Of a stretch of 64,000 bases of DNA, positions 49,181 to 63,800 are shown one piece after another. Location: NCBI RefSeq assembly GCF_026230105.1, contig NW_026614210.1, forward strand, positions 248,001-312,000. The letters run 5' to 3'. The stretch comes from Diorhabda sublineata (lineage: Eukaryota; Arthropoda; Insecta; Coleoptera; Chrysomelidae). Positions within the stretch are counted from its first letter, which is position 1. Each line of letters begins with the position of its first letter. The position numbers and the translations under genes were made by a program. Under the pieces are notes generated by a model that was not told the origin of the DNA, ran no database searches, and worked only from the letters and a program-made list of their open reading frames with translations.

Positions 49181-51150
49181 AAATGTTCAAACAAAACATA
49201 GTGATCATCGATCTCAATGGGCTTCAATGGATGTAAATCGACGATATCTTACCATGTTAGATGCAAATTCACTCGAATATTTTATGTGTTTGGACTTAAA
49301 ATGTCGGAAATAGATTCCTAAAATGTTCAAAAAAAAAATAGTGATCATCGACCTCAATGGGCTTCAATGGATGTAAATCGACGATATCTTACCATGTTAG
49401 ATGCAAATTCACTCGAATATTTTATGTGTTTGGACTTAAAATGTCGGAAATAGATTTCGAGAATGTCCAATCAAAACATAGTGATCATCGACCTCGATGG
49501 GCTTCAATGGAAATAAATCGAAGATATCTCACCAAGTCAGATGCAAATTCACTCAAATATATAAGAAATGATGTGTTTGGACTTAAAATGGCGGAAATAG
49601 ATTTCGAAAATATTCAATCAAAACAGAGTGACCATCGACCGCAATGGGCTTCAATGGATGTAAATCGAAGATATCTTACCAAGTTGAATGCAAATTCACT
49701 CAAATATATAAGAAATGATGTGTTTGGACTTAAAATGGCGGAAACAGATTTCTAAAATGTTCAAACAAAACATAGTGATCATCGATCTCAATGGGCTGCT
49801 ATGGATGTAAATCGACGATATATTACCAAGTTAGATGCAAATTCACTCAAATATATAAGAAATGATGTGTTTGGACTTAAAATGGCCGAAATAGATTTCG
49901 AAAATGTTCAATCAAAACATAGTGATCATCGACCTCAATGGGCTTCATTCGATGTAAATCTACGATATCTTACCATGTTAGATGCAAATTCACTCAAATA
50001 TATAAGAAATGATGTGTTTGGACTTAAAATGGCGGAAATAGATTCCTAAAATGTTCAAACAAAACATAGTTATCATCGACCTCAATGGGCTTCAATGGAT
50101 GTAAATCGACGATATCTTACCATGTTAGATGCAAATTCACTCGAATATTTCATGTGTTTGGACTTAAAATGTCGGAAATAGATTTCGAGAATGTCCAATC
50201 AAAACATAGTGATCATCGACCTCGATGGGCTTCAATGGAAATAAATCGAAGATATCTCACCAAGTCAGATGCAAATTCACTCAAATATATAAGAAATGAT
50301 GTGTTTGGACTTAAAATGGCCGAAATAGATTTCGAAAATGTTCAATCAAAACATTGTGATCATCAACCTCAATGGGCTTCATTCGATGTAAATCTACGAT
50401 ATCTTACCATGTTAGATGCAAATTCACTCAAATATATATGAAATGATGTGTTTGGACTTAAAATGGCGGAAATAGATTCCTAAAATGTTCAAACAAAACA
50501 TAGTGATCATCGACCTCAATGGGCTTCAATAGATGTAAATCGACGATATCTTACCATGTTAGATGCAAATTCACTCGAATATATAAGAAATGATGTGTTT
50601 GGACTTAAAATGGCGGAAATAGATTTCGAAAATATTCAATCAAAACTTAGTGATCATCGACCTGAATGGGCTGCTATGGATGTAAATCGACGATATATTA
50701 CCAAGTTAGATGCAAATTCACTCAAATATATAAGAAATGATGTGTTTGGACTTAAAATGGCCGAAATGGATTTGGAAAATGTTCAATCAAAACATAGTGA
50801 TCATCGACCTCAATGGGCTTCATTCGATGTAAATCTACGATATCTTACCATGTTAGATGCAAATTCACTCAAATATATATGAAATGATGTGTTTGGACTT
50901 AAAATGGCGGAAATAGATTCCTAAAATGTTCAAACAAAACATAGTGATCATCGACCTCAATGGGCTTCAATGGATGTAAATCGACGATATCTTACCATGT
51001 TAGATGCAAATTCACTCGAATATTTGATGTGTTTGGACTTAAAATGTCGGAAATAGATTTCGAGAATGTCCAATCAAAACATAGTGATCATCGACCTCGA
51101 TGGGCTTCAATGGAAGTAAATCGAAGATATCTCACCAAGTCAGATGCAAA
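49181..51150 (+). repeat. Left shoulder of the B HOR core
   Basis: Uses the same monomer types as the core (gaaacagatttctaaaatg, gctgctatggatg, gcttcattcgatg, gacctcgatggg). The marker gctgctatggatg block falls at 48933, 49801 and 51404, intervals of 868 (6 monomers) and 1603 (11 monomers) instead of the core's 1309 and 1750. Segment 50085-50441 corresponds to 52997-53500 with one 147-bp monomer missing. An A-run, aaaaaaaaa at 49330, marks a local degenerate monomer. Confidence 0.82.
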
Positions 51151-54100
51151 TTCACTCAAATATATAAGAAATGATGTGTTTGGACTTAAAATGGCGGAAA
51201 TAGATTTCGAAAATATTCAATCAAAACAGAGTGACCATCGACCGCAATGGGCTTCAATGGATGTAAATCGAAGATATCTTACCAAGTTAAATGCAAATTC
51301 ACTCAAATATATAAGAAATGATGTGTTTGGACTTAAAATGGCGGAAACAGATTTCTAAAATATTCAAACAAAACATAGTGATCATCGATCTCAATGGGCT
51401 GCTATGGATGTAAATCGACGATATATTACCAAGTTAGATGCAAATTCACTCAAATATATAAGAAATGATGTGTTTGGACTTAAAATGGCCGAAATAGATT
51501 TCGAAAATGTTCAATCAAAACATAGTGATCATCGACCTCAATGGGCTTCATTCGATGTAAATCTACGATATCTTACCATGTTAGATGCAAATTCACTCAA
51601 ATATATAAGAAATGATGTGTTTGGACTTAAAATGGCGGAAATAGATTCCTAAAATGTTCAACCAAAACATAGTGATCATCGACCTCAATGGGCTTCAATG
51701 GATGTAAATCGACGATATCTTACCATTTCAGATGCAAATTCACTCGAATATTTTATGTGTTTGGACTTAAAATGTCGGAAATAGATTTCGAGAATGTCCA
51801 ATCAAAACATAGTGATCATCGACCTCGATGGGCTTCAATGGAAATAAATCGAAGATATCTCACCAAGTCAGATGCAAATTCACTCAAATATATAAGAAAT
51901 GATGTGTTTGGACTTAAAATGGCGGAAATAGATTTCGAAAATATTCAATCAAAACTTAGTGATCATCGACCTCAATGGGCTGCTATGGATGTAAATCGAC
52001 GATATATTACCAAGTTAGATGCAAATTCACTCAAATATATAAGAAATGATGTGTTTGGACTTAAAATGGCCGAAATAGATTTCGAAAATGTTCAATCAAA
52101 ACATTGTGATCATCAACCTCAATGGGCTTCATTCGATGTAAATCTACGATATCTTACCATGTTAGATGCAAATTCACTCAAATATATATGAAATGATGTG
52201 TTTGGACTTAAAATGGCGGAAATAGATTCCTAAAATGTTCAAACAAAACATAGTGATCATCGACCTCAATGGGCTTCAATGGATGTAAATCGACGATATC
52301 TTACCATGTTAAATGCAAATTCACTCGAATATTTGATGTGTTTGGACTTAAAATGTCGGAAATAGATTTCGAGAATGTCCAATCAAAACATAGTGATCAT
52401 CGACCTCGATGGGCTTCAATGGAAGTAAATCGAAGATATCTCACCAAGTCAGATGCAAATTCACTCAAATATATAAGAAATGATGTGTTTGGACTTAAAA
52501 TGGCGGAAATAGATTTCGAAAATATTCAATCAAAACAGAGTGACCATCGACCGCAATGGGCTTCAATGGATGTAAATCGAAGATATCTTACCAAGTTGAA
52601 TGCAAATTCACTCAAATATATAAGAAATGATGTGTTTGGACTTAAAATGGCGGAAACAGATTTCTAAAATGTTCAAACAAAACATAGTGATCATCGATCT
52701 CAATGGGCTGCTATGGATGTAAATCGACGATATATTACCAAGTTAGATGCAAATTCACTCAAATATATAAGAAATGATGTGTTTGGACTTAAAATGGCCG
52801 AAATAGATTTCGAAAATGTTCAATCAAAACATAGTGATCATCGACCTCAATGGGCTTCATTCGATGTAAATCTACGATATCTTACCATGTTAGATGCAAA
52901 TTCACTCAAATATATAAGAAATGATGTGTTTGGACTTAAAATGGCGGAAATAGATTCCTAAAATGTTCAAACAAAACATAGTTATCATCGACCTCAATGG
53001 GCTTCAATGGATGTAAATCGACGATATCTTACCATGTTAGATGCAAATTCACTCGAATATTTCATGTGTTTGGACTTAAAATGTCGGAAATAGATTTCGA
53101 GAATGTCCAATCAAAACATAGTGATCATCGACCTCGATGGGCTTCAATGGAAATAAATCGAAGATATCTCACCAAGTCAGATGCAAATTCACTCAAATAT
53201 ATAAGAAATGATGTGTTTGGACTTAAAATGGCGGAAATAGATTTCGAAAATATTCAATCAAAACTTAGTGATCATCGACCTCAATGGGCTGCTATGGATG
53301 TAAATCGACGATATATTACCAAGTTAGATGCAAATTCACTCAAATATATAAGAAATGATGTGTTTGGACTTAAAATGGCCGAAATAGATTTCGAAAATGT
53401 TCAATCAAAACATTGTGATCATCAACCTCAATGGGCTTCATTCGATGTAAATCTACGATATCTTACCATGTTAGATGCAAATTCACTCAAATATATATGA
53501 AATGATGTGTTTGGACTTAAAATGGCGGAAATAGATTCCTAAAATGTTCAAACAAAACATAGTGATCATCGACCTCAATGGGCTTCAATAGATGTAAATC
53601 GACGATATCTTACCATGTTAGATGCAAATTCACTCGAATATATAAGAAATGATGTGTTTGGACTTAAAATGGCGGAAATAGATTTCGAAAATATTCAATC
53701 AAAACTTAGTGATCATCGACCTGAATGGGCTGCTATGGATGTAAATCGACGATATATTACCAAGTTAGATGCAAATTCACTCAAATATATAAGAAATGAT
53801 GTGTTTGGACTTAAAATGGCCGAAATGGATTTGGAAAATGTTCAATCAAAACATAGTGATCATCGACCTCAATGGGCTTCATTCGATGTAAATCTACGAT
53901 ATCTTACCATGTTAGATGCAAATTCACTCAAATATATATGAAATGATGTGTTTGGACTTAAAATGGCGGAAATAGATTCCTAAAATGTTCAAACAAAACA
54001 TAGTGATCATCGACCTCAATGGGCTTCAATGGATGTAAATCGACGATATCTTACCATGTTAGATGCAAATTCACTCGAATATTTGATGTGTTTGGACTTA

Positions 54101-55959
54101 AAATGTCGGAAATAGATTTCGAGAATGTCCAATCAAAACATAGTGATCATCGACCTCGATGGGCTTCAATGGAAGTAAATCGAAGATATCTCACCAAGTC
54201 AGATGCAAATTCACTCAAATATATAAGAAATGATGTGTTTGGACTTAAAATGGCGGAAATAGATTTCGAAAATATTCAATCAAAACAGAGTGACCATCGA
54301 CCGCAATGGGCTTCAATGGATGTAAATCGAAGATATCTTACCAAGTTAAATGCAAATTCACTCAAATATATAAGAAATGATGTGTTTGGACTTAAAATGG
54401 CGGAAACAGATTTCTAAAATATTCAAACAAAACATAGTGATCATCGATCTCAATGGGCTGCTATGGATGTAAATCGACGATATATTACCAAGTTAGATGC
54501 AAATTCACTCAAATATATAAGAAATGATGTGTTTGGACTTAAAATGGCCGAAATAGATTTCGAAAATGTTCAATCAAAACATAGTGATCATCGACCTCAA
54601 TGGGCTTCATTCGATGTAAATCTACGATATCTTACCATGTTAGATGCAAATTCACTCAAATATATAAGAAATGATGTGTTTGGACTTAAAATGGCGGAAA
54701 TAGATTCCTAAAATGTTCAACCAAAACATAGTGATCATCGACCTCAATGGGCTTCAATGGATGTAAATCGACGATATCTTACCATTTCAGATGCAAATTC
54801 ACTCGAATATTTTATGTGTTTGGACTTAAAATGTCGGAAATAGATTTCGAGAATGTCCAATCAAAACATAGTGATCATCGACCTCGATGGGCTTCAATGG
54901 AAATAAATCGAAGATATCTCACCAAGTCAGATGCAAATTCACTCAAATATATAAGAAATGATGTGTTTGGACTTAAAATGGCGGAAATAGATTTCGAAAA
55001 TATTCAATCAAAACTTAGTGATCATCGACCTCAATGGGCTGCTATGGATGTAAATCGACGATATATTACCAAGTTAGATGCAAATTCACTCAAATATATA
55101 AGAAATGATGTGTTTGGACTTAAAATGGCCGAAATAGATTTCGAAAATGTTCAATCAAAACATTGTGATCATCAACCTCAATGGGCTTCATTCGATGTAA
55201 ATCTACGATATCTTACCATGTTAGATGCAAATTCACTCAAATATATATGAAATGATGTGTTTGGACTTAAAATGGCGGAAATCGATTCCTAAAATGTTCA
55301 AACAAAACATAGTGATCATCGACCTCAATGGGCTTCAATGGATGTAAATCGACGATATCTTACCATGTTAAATGCAAATTCACTCGAATATTTGATGTGT
55401 TTGGACTTAAAATGTCGGAAATAGATTTCGAGAATGTCCAATCAAAACATAGTGATCATCGACCTCGATGGGCTTCAATGGAAGTAAATCGAAGATATCT
55501 CACCAAGTCAGATGCAAATTCACTCAAATATATAAGAAATGATGTGTTTGGACTTAAAATGGCGGAAATAGATTTCGAAAATATTCAATCAAAACAGAGT
55601 GACCATCGACCGCAATGGGCTTCAATGGATGTAAATCGAGGATATCTTACCAAGTTAAATGCAAATTCACTCAAATATATAAGAAATGATGTGTTTGGAC
55701 TTAAAATGGCGGAAATAGATTTCTAAAATGTTCAAACAAAACATAGTGATCATCGACCTCAATGGGCTGCTATGGATGTAAATCGACGATATATTACCAA
55801 GTTAAATGCAAATTCACTCAAATATATAAGAAATGATGTGTTTGGACTTAAAATGGCGGAAATAGATTTCTAAAATGTTCAAACAAAACATAGTGATCAT
55901 CGACCTCAATGGGCTGCTATGGATGTAAATCGACGATATATTACCAAGTTAGATGCAAA
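51151..55959 (+). repeat. B HOR core, unit 1 (4809 bp, 33 monomers)
   Basis: The gctgctatggatg marker block falls at 51404, 52713, 54463 and 56213, intervals of 1309, 1750 and 1750 bp (9, 12 and 12 monomers), summing to 4809 = 6 x 140 + 27 x 147. The 12-mer differs from the 9-mer by 441 bp (three 147-bp monomers). Rare markers such as aaatcgattcc (55281) and aatcgaggatatc (about 55635) recur exactly 4809 bp later. Open frames of 132, 82, 167 and 108 codons recur with the HOR and are not regarded as genes. Confidence 0.9.
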
Positions 55960-58900
55960 TTCACTCAAATATATAAGAAATGATGTGTTTGGACTTAAAA
56001 TGGCGGAAATAGATTTCGAAAATATTCAATCAAAACAGAGTGACCATCGACCGCAATGGGCTTCAATGGATGTAAATCGAAGATATCTTACCAAGTTAAA
56101 TGCAAATTCACTCAAATATATAAGAAATGATGTGTTTGGACTTAAAATGGCGGAAACAGATTTCTAAAATATTCAAACAAAACATAGTGATCATCGATCT
56201 CAATGGGCTGCTATGGATGTAAATCGACGATATATTACCAAGTTAGATGCAAATTCACTCAAATATATAAGAAATGATGTGTTTGGACTTAAAATGGCCG
56301 AAATAGATTTCGAAAATGTTCAATCAAAACATAGTGATCATCGACCTCAATGGGCTTCATTCGATGTAAATCTACGATATCTTACCATGTTAGATGCAAA
56401 TTCACTCAAATATATAAGAAATGATGTGTTTGGACTTAAAATGGCGGAAATAGATTCCTAAAATGTTCAACCAAAACATAGTGATCATCGACCTCAATGG
56501 GCTTCAATGGATGTAAATCGACGATATCTTACCATTTCAGATGCAAATTCACTCGAATATTTTATGTGTTTGGACTTAAAATGTCGGAAATAGATTTCGA
56601 GAATGTCCAATCAAAACATAGTGATCATCGACCTCGATGGGCTTCAATGGAAATAAATCGAAGATATCTCACCAAGTCAGATGCAAATTCACTCAAATAT
56701 ATAAGAAATGATGTGTTTGGACTTAAAATGGCGGAAATAGATTTCGAAAATATTCAATCAAAACTTAGTGATCATCGACCTCAATGGGCTGCTATGGATG
56801 TAAATCGACGATATATTACCAAGTTAGATGCAAATTCACTCAAATATATAAGAAATGATGTGTTTGGACTTAAAATGGCCGAAATAGATTTCGAAAATGT
56901 TCAATCAAAACATTGTGATCATCAACCTCAATGGGCTTCATTCGATGTAAATCTACGATATCTTACCATGTTAGATGCAAATTCACTCAAATATATATGA
57001 AATGATGTGTTTGGACTTAAAATGGCGGAAATAGATTCCTAAAATGTTCAAACAAAACATAGTGATCATCGACCTCAATGGGCTTCAATGGATGTAAATC
57101 GACGATATCTTACCATGTTAAATGCAAATTCACTCGAATATTTGATGTGTTTGGACTTAAAATGTCGGAAATAGATTTCGAGAATGTCCAATCAAAACAT
57201 AGTGATCATCGACCTCGATGGGCTTCAATGGAAGTAAATCGAAGATATCTCACCAAGTCAGATGCAAATTCACTCAAATATATAAGAAATGATGTGTTTG
57301 GACTTAAAATGGCGGAAATAGATTTCGAAAATATTCAATCAAAACAGAGTGACCATCGACCGCAATGGGCTTCAATGGATGTAAATCGAAGATATCTTAC
57401 CAAGTTGAATGCAAATTCACTCAAATATATAAGAAATGATGTGTTTGGACTTAAAATGGCGGAAACAGATTTCTAAAATGTTCAAACAAAACATAGTGAT
57501 CATCGATCTCAATGGGCTGCTATGGATGTAAATCGACGATATATTACCAAGTTAGATGCAAATTCACTCAAATATATAAGAAATGATGTGTTTGGACTTA
57601 AAATGGCCGAAATAGATTTCGAAAATGTTCAATCAAAACATAGTGATCATCGACCTCAATGGGCTTCATTCGATGTAAATCTACGATATCTTACCATGTT
57701 AGATGCAAATTCACTCAAATATATAAGAAATGATGTGTTTGGACTTAAAATGGCGGAAATAGATTCCTAAAATGTTCAAACAAAACATAGTTATCATCGA
57801 CCTCAATGGGCTTCAATGGATGTAAATCGACGATATCTTACCATGTTAGATGCAAATTCACTCGAATATTTCATGTGTTTGGACTTAAAATGTCGGAAAT
57901 AGATTTCGAGAATGTCCAATCAAAACATAGTGATCATCGACCTCGATGGGCTTCAATGGAAATAAATCGAAGATATCTCACCAAGTCAGATGCAAATTCA
58001 CTCAAATATATAAGAAATGATGTGTTTGGACTTAAAATGGCGGAAATAGATTTCGAAAATATTCAATCAAAACTTAGTGATCATCGACCTCAATGGGCTG
58101 CTATGGATGTAAATCGACGATATATTACCAAGTTAGATGCAAATTCACTCAAATATATAAGAAATGATGTGTTTGGACTTAAAATGGCCGAAATAGATTT
58201 CGAAAATGTTCAATCAAAACATTGTGATCATCAACCTCAATGGGCTTCATTCGATGTAAATCTACGATATCTTACCATGTTAGATGCAAATTCACTCAAA
58301 TATATATGAAATGATGTGTTTGGACTTAAAATGGCGGAAATAGATTCCTAAAATGTTCAAACAAAACATAGTGATCATCGACCTCAATGGGCTTCAATAG
58401 ATGTAAATCGACGATATCTTACCATGTTAGATGCAAATTCACTCGAATATATAAGAAATGATGTGTTTGGACTTAAAATGGCGGAAATAGATTTCGAAAA
58501 TATTCAATCAAAACTTAGTGATCATCGACCTGAATGGGCTGCTATGGATGTAAATCGACGATATATTACCAAGTTAGATGCAAATTCACTCAAATATATA
58601 AGAAATGATGTGTTTGGACTTAAAATGGCCGAAATGGATTTGGAAAATGTTCAATCAAAACATAGTGATCATCGACCTCAATGGGCTTCATTCGATGTAA
58701 ATCTACGATATCTTACCATGTTAGATGCAAATTCACTCAAATATATATGAAATGATGTGTTTGGACTTAAAATGGCGGAAATAGATTCCTAAAATGTTCA
58801 AACAAAACATAGTGATCATCGACCTCAATGGGCTTCAATGGATGTAAATCGACGATATCTTACCATGTTAGATGCAAATTCACTCGAATATTTGATGTGT

Positions 58901-60822
58901 TTGGACTTAAAATGTCGGAAATAGATTTCGAGAATGTCCAATCAAAACATAGTGATCATCGACCTCGATGGGCTTCAATGGAAGTAAATCGAAGATATCT
59001 CACCAAGTCAGATGCAAATTCACTCAAATATATAAGAAATGATGTGTTTGGACTTAAAATGGCGGAAATAGATTTCGAAAATATTCAATCAAAACAGAGT
59101 GACCATCGACCGCAATGGGCTTCAATGGATGTAAATCGAAGATATCTTACCAAGTTAAATGCAAATTCACTCAAATATATAAGAAATGATGTGTTTGGAC
59201 TTAAAATGGCGGAAACAGATTTCTAAAATATTCAAACAAAACATAGTGATCATCGATCTCAATGGGCTGCTATGGATGTAAATCGACGATATATTACCAA
59301 GTTAGATGCAAATTCACTCAAATATATAAGAAATGATGTGTTTGGACTTAAAATGGCCGAAATAGATTTCGAAAATGTTCAATCAAAACATAGTGATCAT
59401 CGACCTCAATGGGCTTCATTCGATGTAAATCTACGATATCTTACCATGTTAGATGCAAATTCACTCAAATATATAAGAAATGATGTGTTTGGACTTAAAA
59501 TGGCGGAAATAGATTCCTAAAATGTTCAACCAAAACATAGTGATCATCGACCTCAATGGGCTTCAATGGATGTAAATCGACGATATCTTACCATTTCAGA
59601 TGCAAATTCACTCGAATATTTTATGTGTTTGGACTTAAAATGTCGGAAATAGATTTCGAGAATGTCCAATCAAAACATAGTGATCATCGACCTCGATGGG
59701 CTTCAATGGAAATAAATCGAAGATATCTCACCAAGTCAGATGCAAATTCACTCAAATATATAAGAAATGATGTGTTTGGACTTAAAATGGCGGAAATAGA
59801 TTTCGAAAATATTCAATCAAAACTTAGTGATCATCGACCTCAATGGGCTGCTATGGATGTAAATCGACGATATATTACCAAGTTAGATGCAAATTCACTC
59901 AAATATATAAGAAATGATGTGTTTGGACTTAAAATGGCCGAAATAGATTTCGAAAATGTTCAATCAAAACATTGTGATCATCAACCTCAATGGGCTTCAT
60001 TCGATGTAAATCTACGATATCTTACCATGTTAGATGCAAATTCACTCAAATATATATGAAATGATGTGTTTGGACTTAAAATGGCGGAAATCGATTCCTA
60101 AAATGTTCAAACAAAACATAGTGATCATCGACCTCAATGGGCTTCAATGGATGTAAATCGACGATATCTTACCATGTTAAATGCAAATTCACTCGAATAT
60201 TTGATGTGTTTGGACTTAAAATGTCGGAAATAGATTTCGAGAATGTCCAATCAAAACATAGTGATCATCGACCTCGATGGGCTTCAATGGAAGTAAATCG
60301 AAGATATCTCACCAAGTCAGATGCAAATTCACTCAAATATATAAGAAATGATGTGTTTGGACTTAAAATGGCGGAAATAGATTTCGAAAATATTCAATCA
60401 AAACAGAGTGACCATCGACCGCAATGGGCTTCAATGGATGTAAATCGAGGATATCTTACCAAGTTAAATGCAAATTCACTCAAATATATAAGAAATGATG
60501 TGTTTGGACTTAAAATGGCGGAAATAGATTTCTAAAATGTTCAAACAAAACATAGTGATCATCGACCTCAATGGGCTGCTATGGATGTAAATCGACGATA
60601 TATTACCAAGTTAAATGCAAATTCACTCAAATATATAAGAAATGATGTGTTTGGACTTAAAATGGCGGAAATAGATTTCTAAAATGTTCAAACAAAACAT
60701 AGTGATCATCGACCTCAATGGGCTGCTATGGATGTAAATCGACGATATATTACCAAGTTAGATGCAAATTCACTCAAATATATAAGAAATGATGTGTTTG
60801 GACTTAAAATGGCGGAAATAGA
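55960..60822 (+). repeat. B HOR core, unit 2 (4809 bp) plus short overrun
   Basis: Direct tandem copy of 51151-55959. The marker blocks fall at 56213, 57522 and 59272, and aaatcgattcc at 60090, all shifted by 4809. By eye the copies are almost identical. The match ends near 60822, where this copy reads gattcctaaaatg against gatttcgaaaatattc at the equivalent point (about 56013). Confidence 0.9.
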
Positions 60823-63800
60823 TTCCTAAAATGTTCAAACAAAACATAGTGATCATCGACCTCAATGGGCTTCAATGGATGTAAATCGACGATATTTTAC
60901 CATGTTAGATGCAAATTCACTCAAATATATGATTTGTTTGGACTTAAAATGGCGGAAATAGATTTCGAAAATGTTCAATCAAAACATAGTGATCTTCGAC
61001 CTCAATGGGCTTCAATGGATGTAAATCGACGATATCTTAGCAAGTTAGATGCAAATTCACTCAAATATATGATTTGTTTGGACTTAAAATGGCGGAAATA
61101 GATTTCGAAAATGTTCAATCAAAACATAGTGATCATCGACCTCAATTGGCTTAAATGTATGTGAATTGACGATATCTCACCAAGTTAGATGCAAATTCAC
61201 TCGAATATATAAGAAATGATGTGTTTGGCTCAAAATGGCGGGAATAGATTTCGAATATGTTCATTCCAAACATAGTCATCATCGACCTCAATGGGCTTCA
61301 ATAGATGTAAAGCGACGATATCTTACCATGTTAGATGCAAATTCACTCAAATATATGATTTGTTTGGACTTAAATTGGCGGAAATGAATTTCGAAAATGT
61401 TCAATCAAAACATAGTGATCATCGACCTCAATAGGCTTCAATGGATGTAAATCGACGATATTTCACCATGTTAGATGCAAATTCACTCAAATATATGATG
61501 TGCTTAGACTTAGAATGGCGGAAATAGATTTCGAAAATGTTCAATCAAAACATAGTGATCATCGACCTCAATGGGCTGCGATGGATGTAAATCGACGATA
61601 TCTTACCAAGTTAGATGCAAATTCACTCGAATATATAAGAAATGATGTGTTTGGACTTAAAATGGCGGAAATAGATTCCTAGAATGTTCAAACAAAACAT
61701 AGTGATCATCGACCTCAATGGGCTTCAATGGATGTAAATCGACGATATCTTAACATGTTAGATGCAAATTCACTCGAATATATGATGTGTTTGGACTTAA
61801 AATGGCGGAAATAGATTTCGAAAATGTTCAATCAAAACATAGTGATCATCGACCTCAATGGGCTTCATTGGATGTAAGTCGACGATATTTCACCATGTTA
61901 GATGCAAATTCACTCAAATATATGATTTGTTTGGACTTGAAATGGCGGAAATAGATTTCGAAAATGTTCAATCAAAACATAGTGATCTTCGACCTCAATG
62001 GGCTTCAATGGATGTAAATCGACGATATCTTAGCAAGTTAGATGCAAATTCACTCAAATATATGATTTGTTTGGACTTAAAATTGCGGAAATAGATTTCG
62101 AAAATGTTCAATCAAAACGTAGTGATCATCGACCTCAATTGGCTGCGATGGATGTAAATCGACGATATCTTACCAAGTTAGATGCAAATTCACTCGAATA
62201 TATAAGAAATGATGTGTTTGGCTCAAAATGGCGGGAATAGATTTCGGAAATGTTCAATCAAAACATAGTGATCATCGACTTAAATGGGCTTCATTGGATG
62301 TAAATCGACGATATCTTACCATGTTAGATGCAAATTCACTCAAATATATGATGTGTTTGGACTTAAAATGGCGGGAATAGATTTCGAATATGTTCATTCC
62401 AAACATAGTCATCATCGACCTCAATGGGCTTCAATAGATGTAAAGCGACGATATCTTACCATGTTAGATGCAAATTCACTCAAATATATGATGTGTTTGG
62501 ACTTAAATTGGCGGAAATGAATTTCGAAAATGTTCAATCAAAACATAGTGATCATCGACCTCAATAGGCTTCAATGGATGTAATTCGACGATATTTTACC
62601 ATGTTAGATGCAAATTCACTCAAATATATGATGTGCTTGGACTTAGAATGGCGGAAATAGATTTCGAAAATGTTCAATCAAAACATAGTGATCATCGACC
62701 TCAATGGGCTGCGATGGATGTAAATCGACGATATCTTACCAAGTTAGATGCAAATTCACTCAAATATATAAGAAATGATGTGTTTGGACTTAAAATGGCG
62801 GAAATAGATTCCTAAAATGTTCAAACAAAACATAGTGATCATCGACCTCAATGGGCTTCAATGGATGTAAATCGACGATATCTTACCATGTTAAATGCAA
62901 ATTCACTCAAATATATGATGTGTTTGGACTTAAATTGGCGGAAATGAATTTCGAAAATGTTCAATCAAAACATAGTGACCATCGACCTCAATGGGCTTCA
63001 TTGGATGTAAATCGACGATATCTTACCATGTTAGTTGCAAATTCACTCAAATCTATGATGTGCTTGGACTTAAAATGGCGGAAATAGATTCCTAATATGT
63101 TCAAACAAAACATAGTGATCATCGACCTCAATGGGCTTCAATGGATGTAAATCGACGATATCTTACCATGTTAGATGCGAATTCACTCAAATCTATGATG
63201 TGCTTGGACTTAAAATGGCGGAAATAGATTCCTAATATGTTCAAACAAAACATAGTGATCATCGACCTCAATGGGCTTCAATGGATGTAAATCGACGATA
63301 TCTTACCATGTTAGATGCGAATTCACTCGAATATATGATGTGATTGGACTTAAAATGTCGGAAATAGATTTCGAGAATGTCCAATCAAAACATAGTGATC
63401 ATCGACCTCGATGGGCTTCATTGGAAGTAAATCGAAGATATTTCACCAAGTTAGATGCAAATTCACTCAAATATATAAGAAATGATGTGTTTGGACTCAA
63501 AATGTCGGAAATAGATTTCGAAAATGTTCAATCAAAACATAGTGATCATCGACCTCAATAGGCTTCAATGGATGTAAATCGACGATATTTTACCATGTTA
63601 GATGCAAATTCACTCAAATACATGATGTGTTTGGACTCAAAATGTCGGAAATATATTTCGAAAATATCAATCAAAACAGAGTGACCATCGACCTCAATGG
63701 GCTTCAATGGATGTAAATCGAAGATATCTTACCATGTTAGATGCAAATTCACTCGAATATATGATGTGTTTGGACTTAAAATGGCGGAAATAGACTTCGA

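Noticed and set aside
51688..60059. Repeated 167-, 132-, 108- and 82-codon frames as a tandem gene family
   Set aside because: They recur at exactly the HOR spacing, start and stop at monomer variants, and the same stop-creating change (ctaaaatg) is spread as part of the repeat. This is satellite homogenisation, not gene duplication.
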